This document shows, one piece after another, positions 55,995 to 64,000 of a stretch of DNA of 64,000 bases. The first letter of the stretch is position 1; each line of letters starts with the position of its first letter. The stretch comes from CAVTJL01 sp963735065 (GTDB lineage Bacteria; Pseudomonadota; Alphaproteobacteria; Geminicoccales; Geminicoccaceae): positions 1 to 64,000 of the forward strand of contig CAVTJL010000005.1 in NCBI GenBank assembly GCA_963735065.1, in the 5' to 3' direction. The position numbers and the translations under genes were made by a program. The notes beneath the pieces were generated by a model that saw only the letters and a list, made by a program, of their open reading frames with translations, was not told where the DNA came from and made no database searches.

Positions 55995-57065
55995 GTGAGC
56001 GATCTGGTCGTCCAGGATCTCGTGGTCCGCTACGGCAGCGTCGTCGCCGTCGACCACATCTCATTCGCCGTGCAGGAGGGCGAGTTCATCTCGCTGCTGG
56101 GCCCGTCGGGCTGCGGCAAGACGACGACCCTGCGCTGCGTCGCTGGCCTCGAAATCGGCCACCTCGGGCCTGATCCGGATCGGCGACCAGGTCGTGGCCG
56201 AGGACGGCCGCGAGACGCCGCCCGAGCGGCGGGGCGTCAACATGGTCTTCCAGTCCTATGCCGTCTGGCCGCACATGACGGTGTTCGACAATGTGGCCTA
56301 CGGCCTGCGCACGCGCGGCGTCGCCAAGGCGGAGATCCAGCGGCGGGTGGCGGAGGCGCTGCAGCTTGCCGGGCTCGAGGCGTACGGCGACCGCTACGGC
56401 ACCGAGCTGTCGGGCGGCCAGCAGCAGCGCGTGGCCATGGCCCGCGCCGTTGTCACAGAGCCTGACCTGCTCCTCTTCGACGAGCCCCTCTCCAACCTCG
56501 AAGCGAGGCCTGCGCGAGCGGAAGCGCTTCGAGCTTTTGACCCTGCAGCGCCGGCTCGGCCGAACGTCCATCTATGTCACCCACGACCAGGCCGAGGCCA
56601 TGGTCATGAGCGACGGCATCATCCTGATGAACCAGGGCAAGATCGTGCAGGAGAGCAACCCGCGCGACCTCTACGAGCGGCCCACCTCGCGCTTCGCCGC
56701 GGCCTTCGTCGGCAACGCCAACCTCCTGGACGGCCAGGTGACGGCCGAGCATGGCGACGGCTGGTACAGCGTCCGCCTCGAGGGCGGGCTCGAGCTGCGC
56801 GGCCGCGCCTCGGTCGCGGGCTGGCGGCCCGACGGCAAAGGCGAGGCGCTGGACGGCATCCGGCCCGAGCATATCGAGCCTGCCGCCGAGGGCTTCGCCG
56901 CCACGGTGACGCGGGTGAGCTATCTGGGGCTCCGCGCAGACCTGCGGATCGCCGCCGGCCCCCTGATGCTCCGCGCCACGGATGTCGCGGGAGCAGGTGG
57001 CCGAGGGTGCCCTGATGCGGCTGCGGGTCGATCCCGGCTGCGTCGTTCTCGTGCCGCGCGACTGA
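55995..57065 (+). pseudogene. ABC importer ATP-binding protein, three frameshifts
   Basis: GTG 55995 starts four bases after the permease stop. Walker A LLGPSGCGKTTTLR, signature ELSGGQQQRVAMARAVV, Walker B DLLLFDEPLSNLEA and the switch His in YVTHDQAEAMV are all seen, followed by a TOBE-like C-terminus (RPEHIEPAAEGFAATVTRVS). Shifts lie near 56155, 56510 and 56990; the end (VDPGCVVLVPRD) stops at 57063-57065. Read through, about 356 residues, normal for FbpC/PotA-type subunits. Confidence 0.8.
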
Positions 57066-57157
57066 ATGAGCAGGCGATCCCGCCTGCAAGCGCTCCCCTC
57101 CCGCGGGTGGGGACAGCGCCAGCTTTTGCCGCACAGCGTCGCCTAGGAGGCATCGTC

Positions 57158-58318
57158 ATGAGGATCACCAAGGTCGAGCCATTGATGGTCGACCGCTTCT
57201 GCTTCGCCCGCATCGAGACGGACAAGGGCATCACCGGCATCGGCGAATCGGGCACCTGGGGCCAGCTCGAGGCCAGCGCCACCGCGATCACGAAGTATGC
57301 CGAGTACCTGGTCGGCAAGGACCCGCGCACCATCGAGCACCACTGGAACGTGATGCTGCGCGCCAACCACTTCACCGGCGGCGCCATCAACGGTGCCGTC
57401 TCGGCGATCGACATCGCCCTCTGGGACATCAAGGGCAAGCACTACGGCGTGCCCGTCTACGAGCTCCTGGGCGGCAAGATGCGCGACAAGGCGCGGCTCT
57501 ATGCCCATGCCAAGGGCCGCACCCGGGAAGCGCTGATCGAGGAGGCGGTGCGGCTCAAGGAGGACGGCTTCACCGCGCTGGGCCACCTCAACCCGCTGCT
57601 CGATGAGGACGAGACCACCCCCTACTACAAGAGCCACGCCCAGAAGATCGAGGACGCGGCCGAGACCATCCGCCTGATCCGCGAGGCGGTGGGCCCCTCG
57701 GTCGATCTCTGCGTCGAGATCCACCGCCGCATGACGCCGCCCGAGGCGGTGGCGCTGGCCCGCGCCATCGAGCCCTACAAGCCCATGTTCTTCGAGGACC
57801 CGCTGCGGCCCAACGATCCGGACGCCATGGGCTGGGTGGCAGACCACATCCACATCCCGGTCGCCACCGGCGAGCGGTTCTTCAGCATCTTCCAGTTCCA
57901 GACGCTCTTGAACCGGCGGGCCGTCGCCTATCTGCGGCCCGATGTCTGCCTCTGCGGCGGCATCACGGGTGCCAAGAAGATCGCGGCCATGGCCGAGGCC
58001 AACGACTGCTCGATCGTGCCGCACAACCCGCTCTCGATCGTCAGCACGGCGGCCTGCCTGCAGATCGCGGCCTGCATCCCCAACTTCTCGATCCAGGAAT
58101 ACCCGACGCGCACGCCGGAGCTGGACGGCGGCAACACGGCGGTGCTGGGTGCCGGCCTCGCGACCGGCCTCGCCGATCACGAGGGCGGCTTCGTCAGGAT
58201 CCCCGAGGGCCCCGGCATCGGCCTCGAGCTCGTGCCGGACGTCGAGAAGAAGTTCCCGCCGCGCCCGCGCAAGATCGCCATGCGGCCCCACCTCGACGGC
58301 AGCGTCGTCGACATGTGA
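57158..58318 (+). CDS. Mandelate racemase/enolase superfamily dehydratase
   Basis: About 386 residues. Capping domain then a TIM barrel with the superfamily metal and base residues: VDLCVEIHRRM, PMFFEDPLRPND, PVATGERFFSIFQF, and the His of VPHNPLSIVSTAA. The E-x-H barrel motif and PHNPLSxVSTAA match the D-galactonate/D-mannonate dehydratase branch, which dehydrates sugar acids to 2-keto-3-deoxy acids; the exact substrate is not decidable. ATG 57158 follows AGGAGG at seven bases. Undamaged, unlike the ABC genes 93 bases upstream, with which it may have formed an operon. Confidence 0.88.
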   Translation: MRITKVEPLMVDRFCFARIETDKGITGIGESGTWGQLEASATAITKYAEYLVGKDPRTIEHHWNVMLRANHFTGGAINGAVSAIDIALWDIKGKHYGVPVYELLGGKMRDKARLYAHAKGRTREALIEEAVRLKEDGFTALGHLNPLLDEDETTPYYKSHAQKIEDAAETIRLIREAVGPSVDLCVEIHRRMTPPEAVALARAIEPYKPMFFEDPLRPNDPDAMGWVADHIHIPVATGERFFSIFQFQTLLNRRAVAYLRPDVCLCGGITGAKKIAAMAEANDCSIVPHNPLSIVSTAACLQIAACIPNFSIQEYPTRTPELDGGNTAVLGAGLATGLADHEGGFVRIPEGPGIGLELVPDVEKKFPPRPRKIAMRPHLDGSVVDM

Positions 58319-58400
58319 GGACCGCCGGGCCCTCTTCCGCGCCGCCCGCGGTAGGGGGCCCCGCCGGGCCCGCACATCGGGCTCGGGCCCGGGAGGAGCC

Positions 58401-59297
58401 TCAGTCGGGCTGCGTCAGGGTGCGCAGCAGCCACTCCTGGAAGAGCCTGATCTTCTGAAGCTCGGCATAGACCGGCGGATAGACCAGCGTGTGGGCCCCG
58501 GCCACGATGTCGCCCGAGGATCCGCCGAACAGCGGAACGAGCGTGCCGGCCTCGAGGTAGCGTCCCGCGAAGACCCGGCTTTCCAGCGCGACGCCGAGAC
58601 CCGCCGCTGCGGCCTGCGCCGCCAGATAGCCGCGGTCGAAGCAGAGCCCGCGACGCGGCGCCAACCGCACGCCATGCGAGCGGAACCAGTGCTCCCACCC
58701 GATCGGCGCGCGCTCGGAGATGATGAGCGGCGCCTCGATCAGGGTTTCCGGCGTCACGCCGGGCCCGAGCCGCTCGAGGAGCGACGGCGCGCAGAGCGGC
58801 GTCAGGATGTCGTCCATCAGCGGCACCACGACCAGCCCTGCCCAGTCGGCATTGCCGTAGCGGATCTCGAGGTCGGTATCGGAGCGGAAGAAGTCCACGG
58901 GCTCGGGCGAGGCATGGATCCGCAGGTCGATGTTCGGGTGGAGCCGCATGAACGCGCCGATCCGCGGCACCAGCCAGGCGGGCGCGAAGCTCGGCGTGCA
59001 ATGGACCGTCAGCACGTCGCTCGCCATGCCGTTCGCCAGCCGATCGCTGGCGCGCTCGATCCGGTCGAAGGCCGGGCCGATCGACTGCAGGAAATCATGC
59101 CCCGCGTCGCTGAGCGCGATGCGCCGCTTGGCGCGGTGGAACAGCTTGACCCCGAGATGCTCCTCGAGGCCGCGCAGGCGGTGGCTGATGGCCGAGGGCG
59201 TCACCGCGAGCTCGTCCGCCGCCCTGGTCACGCTGTGACTGCGAGCCACCGCCTCGAAGGCCTGGAGCGCCCGGAGCGGGGGAAGACGGCGTGACAT
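58401..59297 (-). CDS. LysR-family regulator (GcvA-like)
   Basis: About 298 residues. HTH LPPLRALQAFEAVARSHSVT with AADELAVTPSAISHRLRGLE; ligand domain from VHCTPSFAPAWLVPRI. Divergent from the amidohydrolase-TRAP operon with a 100-base interval, so it probably controls it. ATG 59297 gives the standard N-terminus; the frame is open to 59339. Confidence 0.9.
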   Translation of the reverse strand: MSRRLPPLRALQAFEAVARSHSVTRAADELAVTPSAISHRLRGLEEHLGVKLFHRAKRRIALSDAGHDFLQSIGPAFDRIERASDRLANGMASDVLTVHCTPSFAPAWLVPRIGAFMRLHPNIDLRIHASPEPVDFFRSDTDLEIRYGNADWAGLVVVPLMDDILTPLCAPSLLERLGPGVTPETLIEAPLIISERAPIGWEHWFRSHGVRLAPRRGLCFDRGYLAAQAAAAGLGVALESRVFAGRYLEAGTLVPLFGGSSGDIVAGAHTLVYPPVYAELQKIRLFQEWLLRTLTQPD

Positions 59298-59397
59298 CTT
59301 TTGTGAATCCAGCTCAGCCAAACTCTGAAAACTAATCACTTGCTCCTCACAAATTCAATACGCATTTTCGCGGGGGAATCAGGGAGGAGACAGGGAA

Positions 59398-60423
59398 TTG
59401 GCGCTGTCCCATCAGGTCAGACCGATAGTCGAGCATCGGCTGGCGCACATGCGGGCAAACCGCGACAGGCTCGTCATCGACGGGGACGTGCATCCGTCGG
59501 AGCGCGCCGCAATACCCGAAGAGATCGCGCGGCGCCTCGTCGATCCCAACTACTTCCATGGCCGGCCGCTTCTCAGCGAGGATCTGTTCGAGACGATGGA
59601 TCTGGCCGGCGTCGACATGGCGCTGTGCTGGCAGAACCCAGCCGTGCTGCCCTATTCCGACGATCGGGAGGACAATTTCCGGCGCCTGAGGGCGTCGAAC
59701 GAGCGGATCGCGGCGCTCGGCGCCGCGCATCCCGACCGGGTGATCCCGGCGGGATGGACCGACCCCAAGGCGCTGGGCCTCGACCGCGCGATCGAGCTGG
59801 CCGAGCTCTGCGTGAGCGAGCTCGGCATGCCGGTGGTGAAGATGAACCCGGCGCAGAACGGCTATCCGATCGACGATCCGATGGTGTTGGCTGTCGTCGC
59901 CCGGATCGTCGCGCTGGGCGCCGTGCCGGCCTTCCATTTCGGCTCCGACACCGCCTTCACCCCGCCCGAGGGGCTGGAGCGCGTGGCGGCGCTGCATCCG
60001 GAGCATCCGGTGATCGCCGTCCACATGGGCGGCGGCGGGGGGCACTTCGTGCAGGCCGAGCCCACCTACCAGGGCGCCAGGGCGCTCGGCCTGCGCCGGC
60101 CCAACGTCTTCTATGTCCTGAGCGCGTTGCGCGACACGCATCTGGTCAGCGCGCTGATCACCTATGCGGCGGCTGGAGCGCCCTTTGCCCGCAATCTCGC
60201 CATAGGGAGCGACGCGCCCTACGGCAACATGCTGTGGAACCTTGGTGGCTTCCGCGCCGTCCTGGGCGCGCTGCGCGCGGGCAGGGCGCCCGGCGATCCC
60301 CGCCTTGCGGAGCGGCCGGGCCTGTTCGACGATCGGCAGATCGCAAACTTCATGGGTGGCAATCTCGCCGATCTGATCATCGCGGCGGACGGACGGCTGC
60401 TGGCACCGGCCGAGGCCGCATGA
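59398..60423 (+). CDS. Amidohydrolase family 2 protein
   Basis: About 341 residues, a metal-dependent TIM barrel: VIDGDVHPSERA (first metal motif D-x-H), AFHFGSD, IAVHMGGGGGHF and the final Asp in AIGSDAPYGNM. Family members hydrolyse lactones or decarboxylate aromatic acids (2-pyrone-4,6-dicarboxylate hydrolase, ACMSD). Start is TTG 59398, selected for the GGGAGGAGACAGG site before it; no ATG fits. First gene of the TRAP operon, one base before dctQ, so the substrate is probably the transported carboxylate. Confidence 0.85.
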   Translation: MALSHQVRPIVEHRLAHMRANRDRLVIDGDVHPSERAAIPEEIARRLVDPNYFHGRPLLSEDLFETMDLAGVDMALCWQNPAVLPYSDDREDNFRRLRASNERIAALGAAHPDRVIPAGWTDPKALGLDRAIELAELCVSELGMPVVKMNPAQNGYPIDDPMVLAVVARIVALGAVPAFHFGSDTAFTPPEGLERVAALHPEHPVIAVHMGGGGGHFVQAEPTYQGARALGLRRPNVFYVLSALRDTHLVSALITYAAAGAPFARNLAIGSDAPYGNMLWNLGGFRAVLGALRAGRAPGDPRLAERPGLFDDRQIANFMGGNLADLIIAADGRLLAPAEAA

Positions 60424-60424
60424 G

Positions 60425-60931
60425 ATGTCTGCCCTCGCAAGCATCCTGCACCGCGCCAGCCGCTGGACCAATCTGCTGACCGAGACGGCGGTCGCCGTCC
60501 TTGCCGCCTTCTTTACGGGTCTGCTGATCGTCTCGGTCTTCTCGCGCTACGTGCTGAACGTCTCGATCGTCAGCACGGTCGAGCTGACCCGTCTCTCCTT
60601 CTGCTGGGCGGTGTTCCTGGCCGCAGCCAGTGTCGTCGCCCGCGACGGCCATGTGAAGGTCGACGTGCTGAGCGGGCTCCTGCCGCCCGGGCTCGGCCGC
60701 CTGCTGCGCCCCTTCGGCGATCTGGTCACCCTGGGGTTCGGCCTTGCGATGGCCTGGATCGGTGCTGAGCTGGCCCGGCGCACGGTCGTCGCCGTGTTCC
60801 CGACCCTGCAGATCTCCATGGCGTGGATGTATTCGGCCCTGCCTGTCAGCGGCGTTCTGATCGTCGTGCATGCGCTGGATCATCTGCTGACGCCGCCGCC
60901 CCGCGGCGACGGGACGGTGGAAACGCCATGA
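60425..60931 (+). CDS. dctQ: TRAP transporter small permease subunit
   Basis: About 168 residues, four membrane segments, with the DctQ signature FSRYVLNVSIVSTVELTRLS and FCWAVFLAAASVVARDGHVK. Partner of the large permease, whose start overlaps its stop (ATGA). Confidence 0.9.
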   Translation: MSALASILHRASRWTNLLTETAVAVLAAFFTGLLIVSVFSRYVLNVSIVSTVELTRLSFCWAVFLAAASVVARDGHVKVDVLSGLLPPGLGRLLRPFGDLVTLGFGLAMAWIGAELARRTVVAVFPTLQISMAWMYSALPVSGVLIVVHALDHLLTPPPRGDGTVETP

Positions 60932-62205
60932 TCGCCGCAGCACTCATCCTCTTCGGGACCCTGACGCTGCTCAGCGTGCCCATCGCGGTGGCGGTCGGCG
61001 TCGCGATGGCGGTGGCTCTCACGCTTTTCAGCCCGTTTCCGGCGATCTTGATGTTCCAGAAGATGCTGACCGGGATCGACAACTACGTGCTCGTCGCCAT
61101 CCCGCTCTTCATCCTGACCGGCAACCTGATGAACGCGGGAGGCATCACCGAGCGCATCTTCGTCTTCGTCCGCAAATGCATCGGTCACCGGCCGGGCGGG
61201 CTCGCCCACGCCAATGTGGCGGCGAACCTCTTGTTCGCCGGGATGTCGGGCTCGGCCGTGGCGGATGCCGCCGCGATCGGCTCGATCGAGATCAAGGCGA
61301 TGAGCGAGCAGGGCTACCGCAAGGAGTTCGCCGCCGCGCTGACCGCGGCCTCCTCGGTCATCGGCCCGATCCTGCCGCCTTCGATCCCCTTCGTGATCTA
61401 TGGTGCCATCGCCGAGGTCTCGGTCGGCCAGCTCTTCATCGCCGGCATCCTGCCCGGGCTGCTGCTCGCGGTCGCGCTCAGCCTGACGATCGTGCTCATG
61501 GGCCGTCGCACGCCGTTCCCGCGCGAGGCGCGGGCACCCTGGAGCGAGCGGATCGTGGCCTTCCGCAGGGCGGCGCTGCCGCTCGGCACCCCGGCCATCA
61601 TCCTGATCGGCCTGATCGGCGGCGTCTTCACACCGACCGAGGCCGGCGCCGCCGCCGCGCTCTATGCGCTGATCCTGGGCCTGGTCGTCTACCGCAGCCT
61701 GCGGATCCGCGACCTGCCGAAGGTGCTGATCGAGACGATGCTGACGACCGCCATCGTCACCTTCATCATCTCGAATGTCTCGGCCTTCTCCTGGATCCTC
61801 GCGGTCAGCCACGCGGGCGACCGCTTCGTGTCGGCGGTCCACGACCTCACCGGCAACCAGGCCGTCGTGCTCCTGATCGTCAACCTGGCCCTGCTGGTCC
61901 TGGGCGCGCTGGTCGAGGCAGGGGCCGTGCTGATCATTGCCACCCCGATCCTGCTGCCGCTGGCCACCTCGGTCGGCGTCGACCCGGTGCATTTCGGGGT
62001 CATCATCGTGCTCAACCTGATGATCGGCGTCGCCACGCCGCCGGTCGGGATGAGCCTCTTCGTCACCGCGCACATCGCCGGCATCCCGCTCGAGCGCATG
62101 ATGCGGGCGATCCTGCCCTTCCTGATCCCGCTGATCGTCGCACTGGCCATGGTCACCTACTGGCCGCAGGCGGTGCTCTACCTGCCGAGGCTGTTGACGC
62201 ATTAG
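60928..62205 (+). CDS. dctM: TRAP transporter large permease subunit
   Basis: About 425 residues, eleven or twelve membrane segments. DctM motifs: FILTGNLMNAGGITERIFVF, NLLFAGMSGSAVADAAAIG, VIGPILPPSIPFVIYG and IGVATPPVGMSLF. Uses the sodium gradient to import carboxylates delivered by DctP. Intact and of normal length. Confidence 0.93.
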   Translation: MIAAALILFGTLTLLSVPIAVAVGVAMAVALTLFSPFPAILMFQKMLTGIDNYVLVAIPLFILTGNLMNAGGITERIFVFVRKCIGHRPGGLAHANVAANLLFAGMSGSAVADAAAIGSIEIKAMSEQGYRKEFAAALTAASSVIGPILPPSIPFVIYGAIAEVSVGQLFIAGILPGLLLAVALSLTIVLMGRRTPFPREARAPWSERIVAFRRAALPLGTPAIILIGLIGGVFTPTEAGAAAALYALILGLVVYRSLRIRDLPKVLIETMLTTAIVTFIISNVSAFSWILAVSHAGDRFVSAVHDLTGNQAVVLLIVNLALLVLGALVEAGAVLIIATPILLPLATSVGVDPVHFGVIIVLNLMIGVATPPVGMSLFVTAHIAGIPLERMMRAILPFLIPLIVALAMVTYWPQAVLYLPRLLTH

Positions 62206-62234
62206 CCCGGCGCACGTTCAAAAAAGGAGAGGCT

Positions 62235-63236
62235 ATGAACACCGTCACACGCAGGGGCCTGCTCGCGGCGGGTGCCGCCGGTGCCGCGCTCGCCGCGGCC
62301 GGGATCCGCCCGGCGCGGGCCGCGGCCCCGGTCGAGATCAAGGTCGGCCACGGCCACTCGGCGAGCCACAGCTTCAATCTGGCGATGGAGAGGTTCGGCG
62401 CCTACCTCGAGGCCGCCGCCCCGGGCCGGTACAAGGTCTCCATCTATCCGAATGCCGAGCTGGGCTCGGAGACCGAGATGCAGCAGCAGCTGACCCTCGG
62501 CACGCTGGAGATCGCCGTCACGGGCGTGCTCGGGGTCTACGAGCCCAAGCTGAACCTGCTCGAGCTGCCCTATCTGTTCCGCGACCGCAAGCAGATCAGG
62601 GACGTTCAGCAAAGTCAGGCGGTGGCCGACCTTGCCGCCTCGCTGCCCGCCAAGGGCCTGCGCCTGATCGGCTTTTTGGAGAACGGCTGGCGCGACATCA
62701 CCAACAATGTCCACCCGATCAACAGCCCCGACGACGTGAAGGACATGAAGATCCGCACGCCCGAGGACGAGGCGCTGGTCCAGACCTTCAAGGCGCTTGG
62801 CGCCCAGCCGACGCCGATGCCGTTCTCAGAGCTCTACAGTGCGCTGAAGCAGGGCGTCGTGGACGGGCAGGAGAACCCGCTGCAGAACATCGCCGACGCG
62901 AAGTTCTACGAGGTGCAGAAGTATCTGGCGATCACGCATCACGTCTACAACTCCGCCTACGTCGCCATCTCGGAGCAGTTCCTGCAGAGCCAGGACGCCA
63001 CCGGCCAGAAGCTGATCACCGATGCCGTGACGAAGGCGTGCAACTGGCAGATGGATCTTCTTGCCAAGAAGGACGTGGAGCTGTTGCAGGCGTTGAAGGA
63101 CAAGGGGATGAAGGTCACCGAGCCGGATACCGCCCCCTTCAAGGCGGCGACCGCCCCTGTCTATGACGTCTTCTACAAGAAGTACGGGGACGCGGCGCGG
63201 ACCTTCGTGTCCGCTGTGCGCGCGACCGGCGCCTGA
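62235..63236 (+). CDS. dctP: TRAP transporter substrate-binding protein
   Basis: About 333 residues. Signal with twin arginine (TRRGLLAAGAAGAALAAAG), then the DctP domain: EIKVGHGHSASHSFNLAMER, NAELGSETEMQQQLTLGTLE, and the ligand-binding motif MKIRTPEDEALVQTFKALGA with Arg; EVQKYLAITHHVYN near the C-terminus. ATG 62235 follows AAGGAGAGGCT. Last gene of the operon; a terminator follows. Confidence 0.92.
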   Translation: MNTVTRRGLLAAGAAGAALAAAGIRPARAAAPVEIKVGHGHSASHSFNLAMERFGAYLEAAAPGRYKVSIYPNAELGSETEMQQQLTLGTLEIAVTGVLGVYEPKLNLLELPYLFRDRKQIRDVQQSQAVADLAASLPAKGLRLIGFLENGWRDITNNVHPINSPDDVKDMKIRTPEDEALVQTFKALGAQPTPMPFSELYSALKQGVVDGQENPLQNIADAKFYEVQKYLAITHHVYNSAYVAISEQFLQSQDATGQKLITDAVTKACNWQMDLLAKKDVELLQALKDKGMKVTEPDTAPFKAATAPVYDVFYKKYGDAARTFVSAVRATGA

Positions 63237-63258
63237 TAGCCGCCTGCGACCGGGTCGC

Positions 63259-63289
63259 AGCCGCCCCGCCGACCTGTCGCGGGGCGGCT
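63259..63289. terminator. Bidirectional terminator after dctP
   Basis: Arms AGCCGCCCCGC and GCGGGGCGGCT, 11 bases and perfect, around a nine-base loop, then TTTCGG on the plus strand. It separates the convergent dctP and membrane-protein genes. Confidence 0.8.
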
Positions 63290-63305
63290 TTCGGTCCGGC
63301 CGGCC

Positions 63306-63728
63306 TCAGGGCTTGGACATCAGGTTGGCGCGGAAGAGGCGGGAGTAGGTGATGAGGAGGACGACGCCGAAGAAGCCGTCATAGAGCCCCATCCAGATGA
63401 AGCCGTCGCCCTGGCTGAAGAAGAAAAGAGCAAAGACGAGGCGGATGCCGATGCCCAGCCAGTTGGGCCAGCGCTGGTCCAGCGGATATTTGTAGCCCGG
63501 CACGTAGAGCAGGTTGATCGCCACGAGCTGGAAGCCCCAGTGGCGCGGCCAGGTCGAGGGGAAGGCGTCGGGCTGGTGCAGCAGCGATGTGATGAAGTGC
63601 GGCCAGAAGATGATGACGAAGGCGACGATGAGGTTGAGCACGATGCTGACGAGGAGCACGCGGCGATAGGTTTTGAGCTTTGCCGCGGTGTCGGCCTGCG
63701 TCCAGGAGACGGTCTGGGCCTGGATCAT
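63306..63728 (-). CDS. Small membrane protein
   Basis: About 140 residues with four membrane segments (VLLVSIVLNLIVAFVIIFWP, FQLVAINLLYVPGYKY, IGIRLVFALFFFSQGDGFIW, GLYDGFFGVVLLITYSRLF). No named family is recognised with certainty. It lies 18 bases after the cytochrome-like gene and is probably in one operon with it. Confidence 0.7.
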   Translation of the reverse strand: MIQAQTVSWTQADTAAKLKTYRRVLLVSIVLNLIVAFVIIFWPHFITSLLHQPDAFPSTWPRHWGFQLVAINLLYVPGYKYPLDQRWPNWLGIGIRLVFALFFFSQGDGFIWMGLYDGFFGVVLLITYSRLFRANLMSKP

Positions 63729-63745
63729 CGGGATCGTCCCTCGGG

Positions 63746-64000
63746 TCAGAAGGTGAGGAGATAGGCCAAGAGGTCGGCCTTGGCGGCGGGCGCCAGGTCG
63801 GTGCCGTAGAGATGGCCGCCGGCGCCGTTGCCGGGCAGGCTCGTGTCGAAGCAGAAGCCCACGTCCGGCTGGGGCGCCTTCGGATCGCATTCGGGCGCCG
63901 CGAAGCCACCCTTCTCGGCATCGATGACGTCGAGCCCGCGGATGAAGGCGGCGGGGCGCTCGGCCGGCGGCTTCAGGAGGTCGGCCAGGGTCGGCACGCT
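63746..64000 (-). CDS. Cytochrome c-like or di-heme peroxidase-type protein, C-terminus only
   Basis: Only the last 84 residues are in the window; the gene continues beyond 64000. TLADLLKPPAERPAAFIRGL, then FCFDTSLPGNGAGGHLYGTD and ADLLAYLLTF resemble the C-terminus of the large c-type cytochrome/di-heme peroxidase-like proteins, which end in NxGH-x-YGTD-L and a final helix. No CXXCH is in the visible part, so the call is tentative. Confidence 0.5.
   Translation of the reverse strand, partial: SVPTLADLLKPPAERPAAFIRGLDVIDAEKGGFAAPECDPKAPQPDVGFCFDTSLPGNGAGGHLYGTDLAPAAKADLLAYLLTF

Overview
This is a GC-rich bacterial window. The gene families point to an alphaproteobacterium, probably of the Rhodospirillales sensu lato: TRAP transporters with LysR regulators, a SleB-type wall hydrolase, class III cyclases fused to TPRs, BrnT/BrnA, an ArsR-methyltransferase next to metF/metH, and MlaA/MlaC. 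No rRNA, tRNA or CRISPR array was seen. The placement is an inference from families, not from a marker gene.

Layout. 0-4.2 kb is accessory: a phage-like small HTH protein, a DUF1328 membrane peptide, a lone MazE-like antitoxin, and a comparatively AT-rich, frameshifted AAA ATPase converging on an endonuclease/exonuclease/phosphatase-fold protein. 4.4-8.3 kb holds chrA, a quinone oxidoreductase, a DedA protein and an RluA-type pseudouridine synthase. 8.6-13 kb is a patchwork of BrnT/BrnA, a frameshifted EamA transporter, one serine hydrolase gene with 3' and 5' fragments of itself on either side, a NUDIX hydrolase and an IS66-like remnant. 13.3-18.8 kb holds a cyclase-TPR protein, an MFS/aldo-keto reductase ruin, and an MFS gene divergent from a LysR gene around a perfect palindrome. 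19-25.6 kb holds parDE between two copies of the yciI 3' end, then the operon arsR/methyltransferase-metF-metH-yciI. 25.7-30.5 kb holds mlaA-mlaC converging on an SLC5-type histidine kinase with a small membrane protein and a receiver-only regulator.

30.6-40.7 kb is the most distinctive stretch: a same-strand island of secreted proteins. It has two Tat-type paralogues, a three-repeat Ig-like protein, and a large serine hydrolase carrying seven more of the same Ig-like repeats. The linkers are low-complexity, the intergenic DNA is AT-rich, and a degraded copy of the neighbouring response regulator is embedded in it.

41.2-50.1 kb is mixed housekeeping and envelope genes (YcaQ-like glycosylase, SDR, SleB, MFS, DUF421, glgX, GlcG-like, membrane protein). 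50.3-53 kb pairs a TetR gene with a cyclase and an O-methyltransferase; the TetR and methyltransferase genes share an upstream inverted repeat. 53.2-63.2 kb looks like a carboxylate/sugar-acid catabolic region: a heavily broken ABC importer, an enolase-superfamily dehydratase, a LysR gene, and an intact amidohydrolase-TRAP (DctQ-DctM-DctP) operon. The right edge has a small membrane protein and the tail of a cytochrome c-like gene.

An important caveat is the number of broken reading frames, including in genes that should be essential or conserved (metH, glgX). Many are single-base shifts after which the protein resumes perfectly, which is more typical of indel errors in the assembly than of decay. 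The ABC importer at 53.2-57.1 kb is so dense in breaks, with two in-frame amber codons, that real decay is also possible there.
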